In this document: positions 48,226 through 56,469 of the stretch, piece by piece | How the letters are laid out: each line of letters begins with the position of its first letter | Numbering within the stretch: position 1 is the first letter of the stretch | DNA from: Ketobacter sp. MCCC 1A13808 | Lineage (GTDB): Bacteria > Pseudomonadota > Gammaproteobacteria > Pseudomonadales > Ketobacteraceae | Assembly (NCBI RefSeq): GCF_009746715.1 | Contig: NZ_VRKW01000001.1 | Coordinates: forward strand, 496,001-560,000 | Reading direction: 5' to 3' | Length of the DNA stretch: 64,000 nucleotides | Program-made: the position numbers and the translations under genes | The notes under the pieces: model-generated | Seen by the model: only the letters and a program-made list of their open reading frames with translations | Told to the model about the DNA's origin: nothing | The model's database searches: none

Positions 48226-49632
48226 ATGTCAGATAAACCAAAATCAACGCTTAAACGGGTCAAAACCGGTGCTTTTGAACGGCGTTTTAGCATGGCCAGG
48301 GCCGGGTTTGTTGCTGGCACTCGATTGGCAGCGCAATCAGCCGGCAATATGTTTAGCGCTAAAGATCAACGAGCCGGAAAGCAAAAGCAAATCCTGTCTA
48401 AACAAGCCCATTATCTGGCAGATGAAATCGGTAAGCTCAAAGGCAGCATTGTAAAGATCGGTCAGATGATGGCACTGTACGGAGAGCATTTCCTGCCGGT
48501 AGAAGTGACTGAGGCATTGCACACACTGGAAGATGACACTGCTGCGCTGGAGTGGGCAACGATCCATAAGGAATTAGTACAAGAGCTGGGCGACGACAGG
48601 CTGGCCTTGCTGAATATTGAAGAAACGCCTTTAGGTGCAGCATCAATAGGACAGGTACACAAAGCCACCATCATAAGTAGTGGCGAACAAATCTGCCTGA
48701 AAGTGCAATATCCCGGCGTTGCAGAAGCGGTGGACAGCGATCTGAGTGCCGTAGAAACGTTGCTGAGGGTGATGAAATTAGTCCCCATTACCGAGGAATT
48801 CAAAGCCTGGTTTCAGGAAATCCGTGAAATGATGCACCGCGAGGTGGACTATGATCATGAGCGCGAAAAAACCAAGCTGTTCCGGGAGCGCCTGAAAGGT
48901 GACAACCGCTTTGTCGTTCCAAAAGTGTATGACCAGTTCTGTAGTAAACGGGTCGTCGCTACCGCCTATGAGCCCGGTCTCAACATTGACGCGGCCGACA
49001 CCAAAGCACTATCGCAACAGCGTCGCAATCAAATTTGCAGCGCCGCGCTGGATCTATGCTGGAAGGAAGTCTTCGAATGGGGCGAAATGCAAACCGACCC
49101 TAACTTTGGTAACTACTTCGTTCAACTCGGAAACGGGATCGATGAAATCGATAAAATCGTTCTGTTGGATTTCGGTGCCGTGCGCGAGTTCTCTGACCAT
49201 ACCTTGATCCCCGGCAGAAAAATCGTCGCCGCTGCCTATCTGCACGACGACAAGATGCTGCTCGAAGCCATGGATCAATTAAACCTGTTTCGCCCCAATA
49301 CACCAGACGACGCCCGCCGAGGGCTATTAAAACTCTGCTATATGGCGATCGAGCCGTTTGCCGATGCGGAGCGCTTTCCACCCCCCTCCTATTTACTCAA
49401 TGATAAAAACGAATACATTTGGGGAGACAGCAACCTGCCGGCACGCCTCAGTATGCAGGCAGGATTATCGGCAGCCGGTTCCAACCGCCATTTTACAATG
49501 CCACCGCGGGAACTCATGTTCCTGGTTCGGAAAATCATGGGCGCTTACACTTTTATGTCTGTATTGAAAGCGGAAATTCGCGGATCGGATATACTGGCAC
49601 CCTATGTAGCGGAACCCGCCCTTAGCGAATAA
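48226..49632 (+). CDS. ABC1/UbiB-family atypical kinase
   Basis: A 468-residue AarF/ABC1/UbiB-family protein. The family KxGQ motif appears as GSIVKIGQMMAL (about 71-82), and the A-rich loop as PLGAASIGQVHKA (about 137-149). The catalytic region has QTDPNFGNYF and LLDFGAVREF. Members bind ATP and support ubiquinone synthesis or lipid handling. There are no C-terminal membrane helices of the kind found in UbiB, so this is probably a paralogue rather than UbiB itself. AAGG lies just before the ATG, and a strong hairpin follows the gene. Confidence 0.87.
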   Translation: MSDKPKSTLKRVKTGAFERRFSMARAGFVAGTRLAAQSAGNMFSAKDQRAGKQKQILSKQAHYLADEIGKLKGSIVKIGQMMALYGEHFLPVEVTEALHTLEDDTAALEWATIHKELVQELGDDRLALLNIEETPLGAASIGQVHKATIISSGEQICLKVQYPGVAEAVDSDLSAVETLLRVMKLVPITEEFKAWFQEIREMMHREVDYDHEREKTKLFRERLKGDNRFVVPKVYDQFCSKRVVATAYEPGLNIDAADTKALSQQRRNQICSAALDLCWKEVFEWGEMQTDPNFGNYFVQLGNGIDEIDKIVLLDFGAVREFSDHTLIPGRKIVAAAYLHDDKMLLEAMDQLNLFRPNTPDDARRGLLKLCYMAIEPFADAERFPPPSYLLNDKNEYIWGDSNLPARLSMQAGLSAAGSNRHFTMPPRELMFLVRKIMGAYTFMSVLKAEIRGSDILAPYVAEPALSE

Positions 49633-49656
49633 GCTTCTGGCATAAACCGCAACACG

Positions 49657-49695
49657 CCAGGCTGCCAGCCACCCCTTATCGTGGTGGCAACCTGG
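49657..49695 (+). terminator. Imperfect hairpin after the ABC1-type gene
   Basis: CCAGG-C-TGCCA-G-CCAC (49657-49672) pairs with GTGG-TGGCA-A-CCTGG (49681-49695), 14 pairs with one mismatch and one bulge, starting 25 bases after the stop. No T-tract follows, so it may stabilise the 3' end or act with Rho. Confidence 0.5.
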
Positions 49696-49808
49696 CCAGC
49701 CCCAATCACGCTCAACTTCACAATCTATTATATTCAAGGTCACGTTTTCCCCATCACTTCCTATACTTAAAGCAACACTCCGCTCCCATTACAGTGAAGC
49801 AATCCGCT

Positions 49809-51029
49809 ATGAATACCGAACAACTCAAAGAGTTTGAATTGCTGCGTTACCTGAACGAGCAGCAACTCATCATGCTGGCAAATAATAGCAAGTTGATAAA
49901 GCTCATTCCGGATCAGATTCTGTTTAGCGCCGGGGACACCGACCACTTTCACTACTTTCTGCTTGCCGGGGAACTGCAGATAGACACTGGCGGCTCAGCC
50001 CCCATCAGCCTGGTGGCCCACAGTGCGGATGCCATGGCCCCAATTCAACATCAGCGACCTCGTCAATACGATGTCTATGCACGATCAGGGGCGGCTGTTT
50101 TACAGATAGAGACATCCACCTTGCAAGCGTTATTACGGGAAGCACCGGGTGATCACTATGAGGTAAAGAAAGCCCTGCGCGAAGACCAGCCCGAGGACAA
50201 ACAATTACTGCTGGATATCTATTCTGACCTGCGTAACAACAAATTGGTTTTACCCAGCCTACCCGAAGTTGCAGTGCGCATTCGGCGCATGATTGATGAC
50301 GGTACCAACAACGCAAAAAAAATATCCCAGGCCGTTAATACCGATCCCGTCGTCGCAGCTAAACTGATCAAAGCAGCCAATAGCCCTCTATTCCGGGGCA
50401 CCAAAGAATTCGAAACCAGCTCCCAGGCCATTGTGCGACTGGGTATGCAGACCACCAAACAACTGGTCACCAGTTTCACGGTGAAAGAATTGTTTAAAAC
50501 CTCGACCCCGGTACTGAAACAAAGAATGGACGTCCTGTGGCAACACAGTATAGAGATAGCCGCACTGAGCTACGTGTTGGCGCAGAACGTGAAGGGACTG
50601 GATCCAGAACAAGGCTTGTTGGCCGGTTTGCTTCACGACATAGGTGTGGTGCCTTTGCTGATGTATGCCCACCACTACCCGAACCTGATGAATAATCCGC
50701 AAACACTGGAAAAGACAATTAAGGATCTTAAAACTGAATTAGGACCGTTGATTTTAAAACGCTGGGGTTTCAATGAAGAAATGGTGGCCACTGCGACCCA
50801 TTCAGAAAACTGGAATTATCAGCATGAAGGGGAGCCGGACTTTGCCGATCTGGTGATCGTGGCGCACCTCAATCAATATATGGTCAGTGAAGAAAAACTC
50901 GCGCGAATAAATAAGATTCCGGCGTTTCGCAGATTATTCCCTGGTGAAAACACCGCGCACCAGATGACCGAGATCCTGGATCAGGCCAAAAGCCAATTGG
51001 AGGATACCCGCCAATTACTGGTGGCCTGA
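49809..51029 (+). CDS. HDOD-domain protein with N-terminal cNMP-binding domain
   Basis: A 406-residue soluble signalling protein. The N-terminal cyclic-nucleotide-binding-like domain (about 5-120) is followed by an HDOD domain (about 140-345; LPSLPEVAVRIRRMIDD, VAAKLIKAANSPLF, QGLLAGLLHDIGVVPLL). HDOD proteins resemble HD phosphohydrolases but usually lack activity and act in signal networks. The LLHDIG segment keeps an HD pair, unlike many HDOD proteins. I chose ATG at 49809 (MNTEQLKEF); a GTG at 49794 would add five residues. It may respond to the same ligand as the nearby cNMP-GGDEF cyclase. Confidence 0.87.
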   Translation: MNTEQLKEFELLRYLNEQQLIMLANNSKLIKLIPDQILFSAGDTDHFHYFLLAGELQIDTGGSAPISLVAHSADAMAPIQHQRPRQYDVYARSGAAVLQIETSTLQALLREAPGDHYEVKKALREDQPEDKQLLLDIYSDLRNNKLVLPSLPEVAVRIRRMIDDGTNNAKKISQAVNTDPVVAAKLIKAANSPLFRGTKEFETSSQAIVRLGMQTTKQLVTSFTVKELFKTSTPVLKQRMDVLWQHSIEIAALSYVLAQNVKGLDPEQGLLAGLLHDIGVVPLLMYAHHYPNLMNNPQTLEKTIKDLKTELGPLILKRWGFNEEMVATATHSENWNYQHEGEPDFADLVIVAHLNQYMVSEEKLARINKIPAFRRLFPGENTAHQMTEILDQAKSQLEDTRQLLVA

Positions 51030-51050
51030 AACAGGTGACTCGATCGAATA

Positions 51051-52277
51051 CTATTTTAACGGAATGGCAAACTCGCCTTCCGTTACCTGTCGTTTATCAC
51101 TACCCACATTACCGTAAGGGTAGCCGGTAAACGAGAACGTACCGATCAACTTACCATTACTCTCCTCCAGGACTGTCAATGTGCCCGGCTCCGAGGCAGA
51201 GGTTCGATAAACCGTGCTTTCGCCCGCCTTTTGGATCGATGCCTTGAAATAAGCCAATTTATAAGTAGCGGGTCCTATGTATTCGTCCACCGTAAAGACT
51301 ATATCAAAACCGCCCCCGGACGCTTTAATCTGCATCGCACCGAACTCGTTGATATCCTTTTCAACAGAAAGCTCAGTGGAGCCTTCACTGACACCCCCCC
51401 AGCTGTGCTTGAAGAAAAACTGACTGCCATCAGCACGTTCGCCCCGATGAGTCCGGGGATCTTTCGGTTTCGGTGCTTCCGCGACCACCGGTGCCGCCGC
51501 GGCACCGCCATCAAATGGCTTGGCGTCCGCTTTTGGTTCTGCAGGCGCTTTAACTACCGGCGCCGGTTTGGGTGCAGGCTTTGGTGCCGGTTTGGGTACG
51601 GCGGCAACCACTGCCACTTTTTTACCCGCTTTATATTCGCAAGTGGACGGCTTACCGGCCTTGGTGCAGGTGCCTTTTCCGTTCGGTAAAAAGCCGCCAC
51701 TGACCGGGCCGCTGTACAGCTCACCACCCGCCAGCACGACGGTGGCATTACTGGGCGCAACTCCGGATTTCCAGGTACCGCGGGAAACGGTGCCGTCCTT
51801 TAAAGTGACGGTAAATTCACCGTTACGCTTACCATTGGTCCAATTGCCTTCGTACTTTGTCCCGTTCGCCTGCGTGAACACACCTTTTCCATGGGGCTGA
51901 TCAGCGATGAATGCACCGGTATAAACATCTCCGTTTGCCCAATTAAAGGACCCATTTCCGCTCATTTTACCCTGCAGCCACTCACCGGAATAACGATCGC
52001 CGTTAGGCCACTGTTTTGTGCCCTCACCATGTTCGCGATTATTACTCCAACTACCACTGTATTTCTCACCACTGGGCCAAGTTTGGGTGCCTTCTCCGCT
52101 TTTGCGGCCGTCTACCCATTCGCCTTCATAGACATTGCCATTGGTATATTTATAAGTACCCTTGCCATGAAAGCGGTTAAAGGCATTCCGTTCCCCCACA
52201 TACTCGCCAGCGGCAAACACGGTTGAACTCATCAACAGTGTAATGCAGCCCAGAACTAGAAATCGTCGAAATATCAT
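51051..52277 (-). CDS. Secreted MORN-repeat protein
   Basis: A 408-residue exported protein. After a signal peptide (about 1-22) come six or seven MORN repeats (about 28-170; each like YEGEWVDGRKSGEGTQTW), which form a beta-hairpin rod. A short Cys pair (GTCTKAGKPSTCEY) and a Pro/Ala/Lys linker (PKPAPKPAPKPAPVVKAP, about 230-250) follow, then a C-terminal domain of about 130 residues (SQFFFKHSWGGVSEGS...), not recognised. A periplasmic or surface role binding lipid, glycan or protein is plausible. It converges with the HDOD gene, 21 bases apart. Confidence 0.85.
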   Translation of the reverse strand: MIFRRFLVLGCITLLMSSTVFAAGEYVGERNAFNRFHGKGTYKYTNGNVYEGEWVDGRKSGEGTQTWPSGEKYSGSWSNNREHGEGTKQWPNGDRYSGEWLQGKMSGNGSFNWANGDVYTGAFIADQPHGKGVFTQANGTKYEGNWTNGKRNGEFTVTLKDGTVSRGTWKSGVAPSNATVVLAGGELYSGPVSGGFLPNGKGTCTKAGKPSTCEYKAGKKVAVVAAVPKPAPKPAPKPAPVVKAPAEPKADAKPFDGGAAAAPVVAEAPKPKDPRTHRGERADGSQFFFKHSWGGVSEGSTELSVEKDINEFGAMQIKASGGGFDIVFTVDEYIGPATYKLAYFKASIQKAGESTVYRTSASEPGTLTVLEESNGKLIGTFSFTGYPYGNVGSDKRQVTEGEFAIPLK

Positions 52278-52470
52278 TGTGTCAGTTTCCGGTCTACGTG
52301 AAATAAATTGATTTTGATAGAAAAAACCTGGCTCTGAAAAACGCCAATACTCTTTAGTTTATAGCAGAGACCTGGTTTTTTTGAAATTTTGACCGTGCAT
52401 TGAGGCCGTTTCACCCAATAAAAACACGGCAACGACACCTAATTCTACCTAATAAGTTTAACGACGAATA

Positions 52471-53598
52471 CTAATAGAGTGTGTCCATGCTGTTACGATC
52501 GAAATCTTCGATCTCATCAAAACGGCCACTGCCAACTTTTTCAGCCCAAGCCGGATCCTGTAACAGAGCGCGCCCCACCCCGACCAGATCGAATTCCTGG
52601 CTCTCCAGGCGTTCTTCCAGGTCAGTAATACTGCGCTTCCCTACCACCTCCGGCCCTTCGCGTTTAAAAACGGCGTCAATGAAATCGGAATTCAGCCCGA
52701 CGCTACCGACGCTGATAGTGGGCAAACCGGTTAGTTTTTTCGTCCAACCCGCAAGATTCAGATCAGAGCCGGTGAATTCAGGCTCCCAAAAACGGCGCGT
52801 ACTGGCGTGAAAAACATCGACCCCGGCGTCAACCAAGACCTTCAAAAATTGATCCAGCTGCTCTGCAGACGTCACCAAACGAGCATCATAGTCCTGTTGC
52901 TTCCATTGAGAAAAACGGAATATTACCGGAAACTGCTCGCTCACCTTTTCTCGCACTGCCTTCACTACATCCACGGCAAATTGCGAGCGCTTTTCAAATG
53001 AACCGCCCCAACGATCGCTGCGTTCATTCGTCACCTTCCAGAAAAACTGATCAATAAGGTAACCGTGTGCACCGTGCAGCTCAATGCCGTCAAAGCCCAA
53101 GGCCTCTGCATCCGCAGCCGCCTGGGCAAATGCATCAATACAATCCTGTATTTCCTGTTCGCTCATGGTATGCGCCTTACGCTTACCCGCAGAGGAAATA
53201 CCAGATGGCCCCATACCGGGCACATCCCCATCAGGGCCCACGCCGGGACGGCGAACGGTTCCTACATGCCAAAGCTGGGGCATAATTTTGCCACCTGCCG
53301 AGTGCACAGCATCGACTACCTTTTGCCAGCCCAACAATGCCTCGCCGTGAAAAGCAGGAACACCTTCATAACCGTTCGATGCGCATTGATTTATAGTCGT
53401 GCCTTCGGTAATGATTAAGCCAACGTTGTTTTCAGCACGACGACGATAGTATGCTACTACATCATCACCCGGGATAAACCCCGGCGAAAAGTGGCGTGTC
53501 ATGGGCGCCATCACGATCCGGTTTTTTAAGTTAAGCGATTTACACTGAAAAGGTTGAAATAAAGGCGACCCGGTTTTCATGGATACAGGTTGGTTCAT
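52471..53598 (-). CDS. NADH:flavin oxidoreductase (Old Yellow Enzyme family)
   Basis: A 375-residue FMN-binding TIM-barrel enzyme. Family features are LKNRIVMAPMTRHFSPG (N-terminal), MPQLWHVG, GFDGIELHGAHGYLIDQFFW (substrate His/Asn region, HGAH), ERSDRWGGS, and GVGRALLQDP near the end. It would reduce activated C=C bonds such as those of enones, using NAD(P)H. It lacks the iron-sulfur and FAD domains of FadH. It is alone on the minus strand, divergent from the carboxylesterase gene, which suggests possible shared control of a small detoxification or catabolic unit. Confidence 0.9.
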   Translation of the reverse strand: MNQPVSMKTGSPLFQPFQCKSLNLKNRIVMAPMTRHFSPGFIPGDDVVAYYRRRAENNVGLIITEGTTINQCASNGYEGVPAFHGEALLGWQKVVDAVHSAGGKIMPQLWHVGTVRRPGVGPDGDVPGMGPSGISSAGKRKAHTMSEQEIQDCIDAFAQAAADAEALGFDGIELHGAHGYLIDQFFWKVTNERSDRWGGSFEKRSQFAVDVVKAVREKVSEQFPVIFRFSQWKQQDYDARLVTSAEQLDQFLKVLVDAGVDVFHASTRRFWEPEFTGSDLNLAGWTKKLTGLPTISVGSVGLNSDFIDAVFKREGPEVVGKRSITDLEERLESQEFDLVGVGRALLQDPAWAEKVGSGRFDEIEDFDRNSMDTLY

Positions 53599-53784
53599 GA
53601 CTGCTCTCTTGCCACACGGCTATTGCTACTTGAATGTGCGCGCCATATTAAAGGTTATAAACAGGCCAGTAAAAAGGGATATATGCCAAATTTAAGGAAA
53701 TAATTGTCGCCAAAAGGCGAAGCCGGCTGTCTCCTTGCCGGGCTCCACAAACCAAAGTCAAAAACCACATAGATAGGATGATTC

Positions 53785-55323
53785 ATGTCGGTAAGCGTCT
53801 CTACTCCCTGCGGGGAAATTATTGGAATTCAATGTGACGGCTATCAGGAGTTTCGCGGAATACCCTATGCGGAGCAGCCCATTGGAGTAGCTCGTTTCAA
53901 AGCGCCTGAGCCACTATTGCCCTTCGAGGAGCCTTTCAAAGCCGAACGCTTCGGCGATGCCGCACCACAGGAAAACATCCCATTCTTTGGCATAGAACAA
54001 ACCAGCGAAGACTGCCTGTATTTGAATATCTGGAGCCCCGCTTGCGACAACAAAAAACGCCCGGTGATGGTTTGGATTCATGGTGGCGGCTTTGTCACCG
54101 GCGCCAGCTCCCAGGTCATCTACAAGGGACGTGAACTGGCGGTTAACGGCGATGTCGTGGTGGTCACGTTGAACTATCGCCTGGGTGCCCTGGGCTTTCT
54201 ATACCTCAATGATCTGCTGCCGGATGAATATGAAGTCAGCGCCAACAACGGCCTGCTAGACCAAATCGAAGCGCTGAAATGGATCAAAAAAAATATAGAA
54301 AGTTTCGGAGGCAATCCCAATCAAATCACGCTGTTCGGTGAGTCAGCAGGGGCCTGGTCCATTGCCACCCTGCTGGCATCTCCGCTCGCTACCGGCCTGT
54401 TTCAACGCGCCATTCTGCAAAGCGGCGGCGCTGATCAGGTGTTGACGCATTCCGAAGCCACTGAAATCACCAGGCGCTTCCTGAAAGCGGCCGATATCGA
54501 CGCCACCAAACCGGAAAAGCTGTGGCAGCTTTCCACATCACAAATTATAAAAGCACAGCAAGCGTGTTTTAAGCACGAGATCAACCGGGGTGCTTTCGGC
54601 CAACCGGTGATGCAAACAGGGATCACGCTCTTGCCCGTGATCGACGGAGTAAGCGTCTCACAACAACCTTTATCTGCAATTCGCAACGGGGACGTAGGCC
54701 ATATTCCATTGATGGTCGGCTGTACCCGGGATGAGTGGAATTTGTTTCTGAATATGCCCGGTGTCAATCGGGTTGCTAACACGGATAATGCTGAGGACAT
54801 GGGTAAACTGGATTTGATAAATCGCTGTGAAACAAGCTTGCCGGGTATGGGCGAACGGGCGGCCAACCTCTATCAAAAGCGGTTCCAACAAAACAACACC
54901 GACGTCTCTTACAGTGACATTTTCAGTGCCTTCGAAAGTGACCGCATGTTCCGCATTCCCTCGCTCCGCATTGCCGAACAACAAAGCAAACACAGTGAGC
55001 AGGTCTTTATGTTCCAATTCAACTGGGACAAAGGCCCATTGAAGGCATGTCACGCCAGCGATATCCCCTTCGTGTTTGGCCATACCGGGACCACTGCGGG
55101 GCAGTTTCTGACCGGTGGCGGCGACGACTCTGCGAAACTGAGCGCCACGGTTCAAAGCTGCTGGATTGCCTTCGCCCGTTCCGGAGATCCATCAACCGAC
55201 CGGGTGGGAAAGTGGACTGCTTTCAACCAAGACAGCCGTCAGGTAATGTGCTTCGATACCAAAACCGGCTTACAGGAAGATCCGTTCCAGGGCACAGCCC
55301 CGCTTTGGGAGAACGTGCTCTAA
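53785..55323 (+). CDS. Type B carboxylesterase
   Basis: A 512-residue alpha/beta-hydrolase of the cholinesterase/carboxylesterase family. The nucleophile S187 is in GESAGAWS, the oxyanion hole in HGGGF, and the catalytic His is H423 in KACHASDIP; the acid is probably Glu in CTRDEWNLF. EDCLYLNIW is the second family signature. There is no signal peptide, so it is probably cytoplasmic, hydrolysing short to medium esters. It is divergent from the OYE-type gene and ends at a bidirectional terminator. Confidence 0.92.
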   Translation: MSVSVSTPCGEIIGIQCDGYQEFRGIPYAEQPIGVARFKAPEPLLPFEEPFKAERFGDAAPQENIPFFGIEQTSEDCLYLNIWSPACDNKKRPVMVWIHGGGFVTGASSQVIYKGRELAVNGDVVVVTLNYRLGALGFLYLNDLLPDEYEVSANNGLLDQIEALKWIKKNIESFGGNPNQITLFGESAGAWSIATLLASPLATGLFQRAILQSGGADQVLTHSEATEITRRFLKAADIDATKPEKLWQLSTSQIIKAQQACFKHEINRGAFGQPVMQTGITLLPVIDGVSVSQQPLSAIRNGDVGHIPLMVGCTRDEWNLFLNMPGVNRVANTDNAEDMGKLDLINRCETSLPGMGERAANLYQKRFQQNNTDVSYSDIFSAFESDRMFRIPSLRIAEQQSKHSEQVFMFQFNWDKGPLKACHASDIPFVFGHTGTTAGQFLTGGGDDSAKLSATVQSCWIAFARSGDPSTDRVGKWTAFNQDSRQVMCFDTKTGLQEDPFQGTAPLWENVL

Positions 55324-55352
55324 ACCGAATTCCAACCGAACATCGTCACCAC

Positions 55353-55389
55353 AAAAAAAGCAGGGGATGCACAATCGCCCTGCTTTTTT
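55353..55389. terminator. Bidirectional intrinsic terminator
   Basis: A-run plus GCAGGG (55353-55365) and CCCTGC plus T-run (55378-55389) form a stem with a 12-base loop. It works on the plus strand for the carboxylesterase and on the minus strand for lpxO, which converge here. Confidence 0.92.
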
Positions 55390-55414
55390 ATGGTCTATCC
55401 CAAGATTATCGTTG

Positions 55415-56314
55415 TCAACGGGCAAATATCAGATACAAAACACTGCAAATAACCACCACCTTTCCACCAACATAAAGCGGCTTGTTTTTCTTCTTGATAC
55501 GTTTCAGAAAATTCTTATACGCGGTCAGACCTTTACCCAGTTTGTTTCCTACGCCGGTGTGGGTTGGATCAACGTTATCAATCATAAACAGGCGATTGAA
55601 AAATCGACCGAAGTACCAATAGAGCTTCTGCAGTAACTTACTGCTTAAGGGGCGGTCAACGTCGGTCATCAAAATGATGCGCGGTGTATCGCTGTCGTTA
55701 TAGGCCGAGTGCAGATAGGTCTCGTCAAAGACAATGCTTTCACCGTCTTTCCACTTGTAATCGAAATCATTAATAATCAGACCGCAGCTATCGGCATTGG
55801 GTGTGCTCAGCCCCAGGGAATACCGCACCGTGTAGGCGAAAGGATCATGATGCTTGTTGAGCTTTTTGCCCGGCATCAACACCGCAAACAACGCAATATT
55901 CAGTGAGGGCACTTGCTCCAACAACGCCATTGTTTTGGGTGCCAGATCGTACGCCGACGGAATCCGGTTGTCGTAAAGTTTCAGATAAAAGCTGGTCCAG
56001 CGATTATCCTTATAAAAGCTGCTGGCGGGCAAATCGTCTTTTGCCGTGATTTGCCCGTGCTCATAAAGGTGTAACGCCTCATCCCGTATTGTCTCCCAGT
56101 TGCTTTCAATAACGTCCAGCTCCGGGAACCATTTGCGCTCAATGCGGGCGGTGGTAGGGATCCTGGAGAGCAAATAGGCCGGGATATTAAACGGCACCAT
56201 AAAAGTTGAAAAGTCTGTCAACTGACGCTTCAGATCAAATGTCGACCGGTTTCGCATCCGTACAAACACAATGCAAAACACGTAGATTACGACGCAGAGC
56301 AAAAATAATTTCAT
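55415..56314 (-). CDS. lpxO: Lipid A 2-hydroxylase (LpxO, Fe2+/2-oxoglutarate dioxygenase)
   Basis: A 299-residue membrane-associated dioxygenase that adds a 2-hydroxyl to a secondary acyl chain of lipid A. It has an N-terminal membrane helix (2-20), a C-terminal hydrophobic end, and the jelly-roll metal ligands H-x-D in KHHDPF and a distal His in ETYLHSAYN. By eye it matches Salmonella LpxO along the whole length (e.g. DFSTFMVP, FPEL, DGESIVFDETY). I chose the ATG at 56314 with GAGGA upstream; a longer frame to 56368 adds 18 residues that spoil the N-terminal helix position. Confidence 0.87.
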   Translation of the reverse strand: MKLFLLCVVIYVFCIVFVRMRNRSTFDLKRQLTDFSTFMVPFNIPAYLLSRIPTTARIERKWFPELDVIESNWETIRDEALHLYEHGQITAKDDLPASSFYKDNRWTSFYLKLYDNRIPSAYDLAPKTMALLEQVPSLNIALFAVLMPGKKLNKHHDPFAYTVRYSLGLSTPNADSCGLIINDFDYKWKDGESIVFDETYLHSAYNDSDTPRIILMTDVDRPLSSKLLQKLYWYFGRFFNRLFMIDNVDPTHTGVGNKLGKGLTAYKNFLKRIKKKNKPLYVGGKVVVICSVLYLIFAR

Positions 56315-56469
56315 TGTCAAACGATCCTCAGCCACAGATGAAGCAAGAATATACACAACAAAAGGCAATTTCCAATGCGATTGACCTGAATCAGTCGCCT
56401 GAAACAGTTATTTGTTCACGGCCAATTTGTTAGAATCCAGCGCTGAATTTGAGCGGAGTAGTGAGTCCC

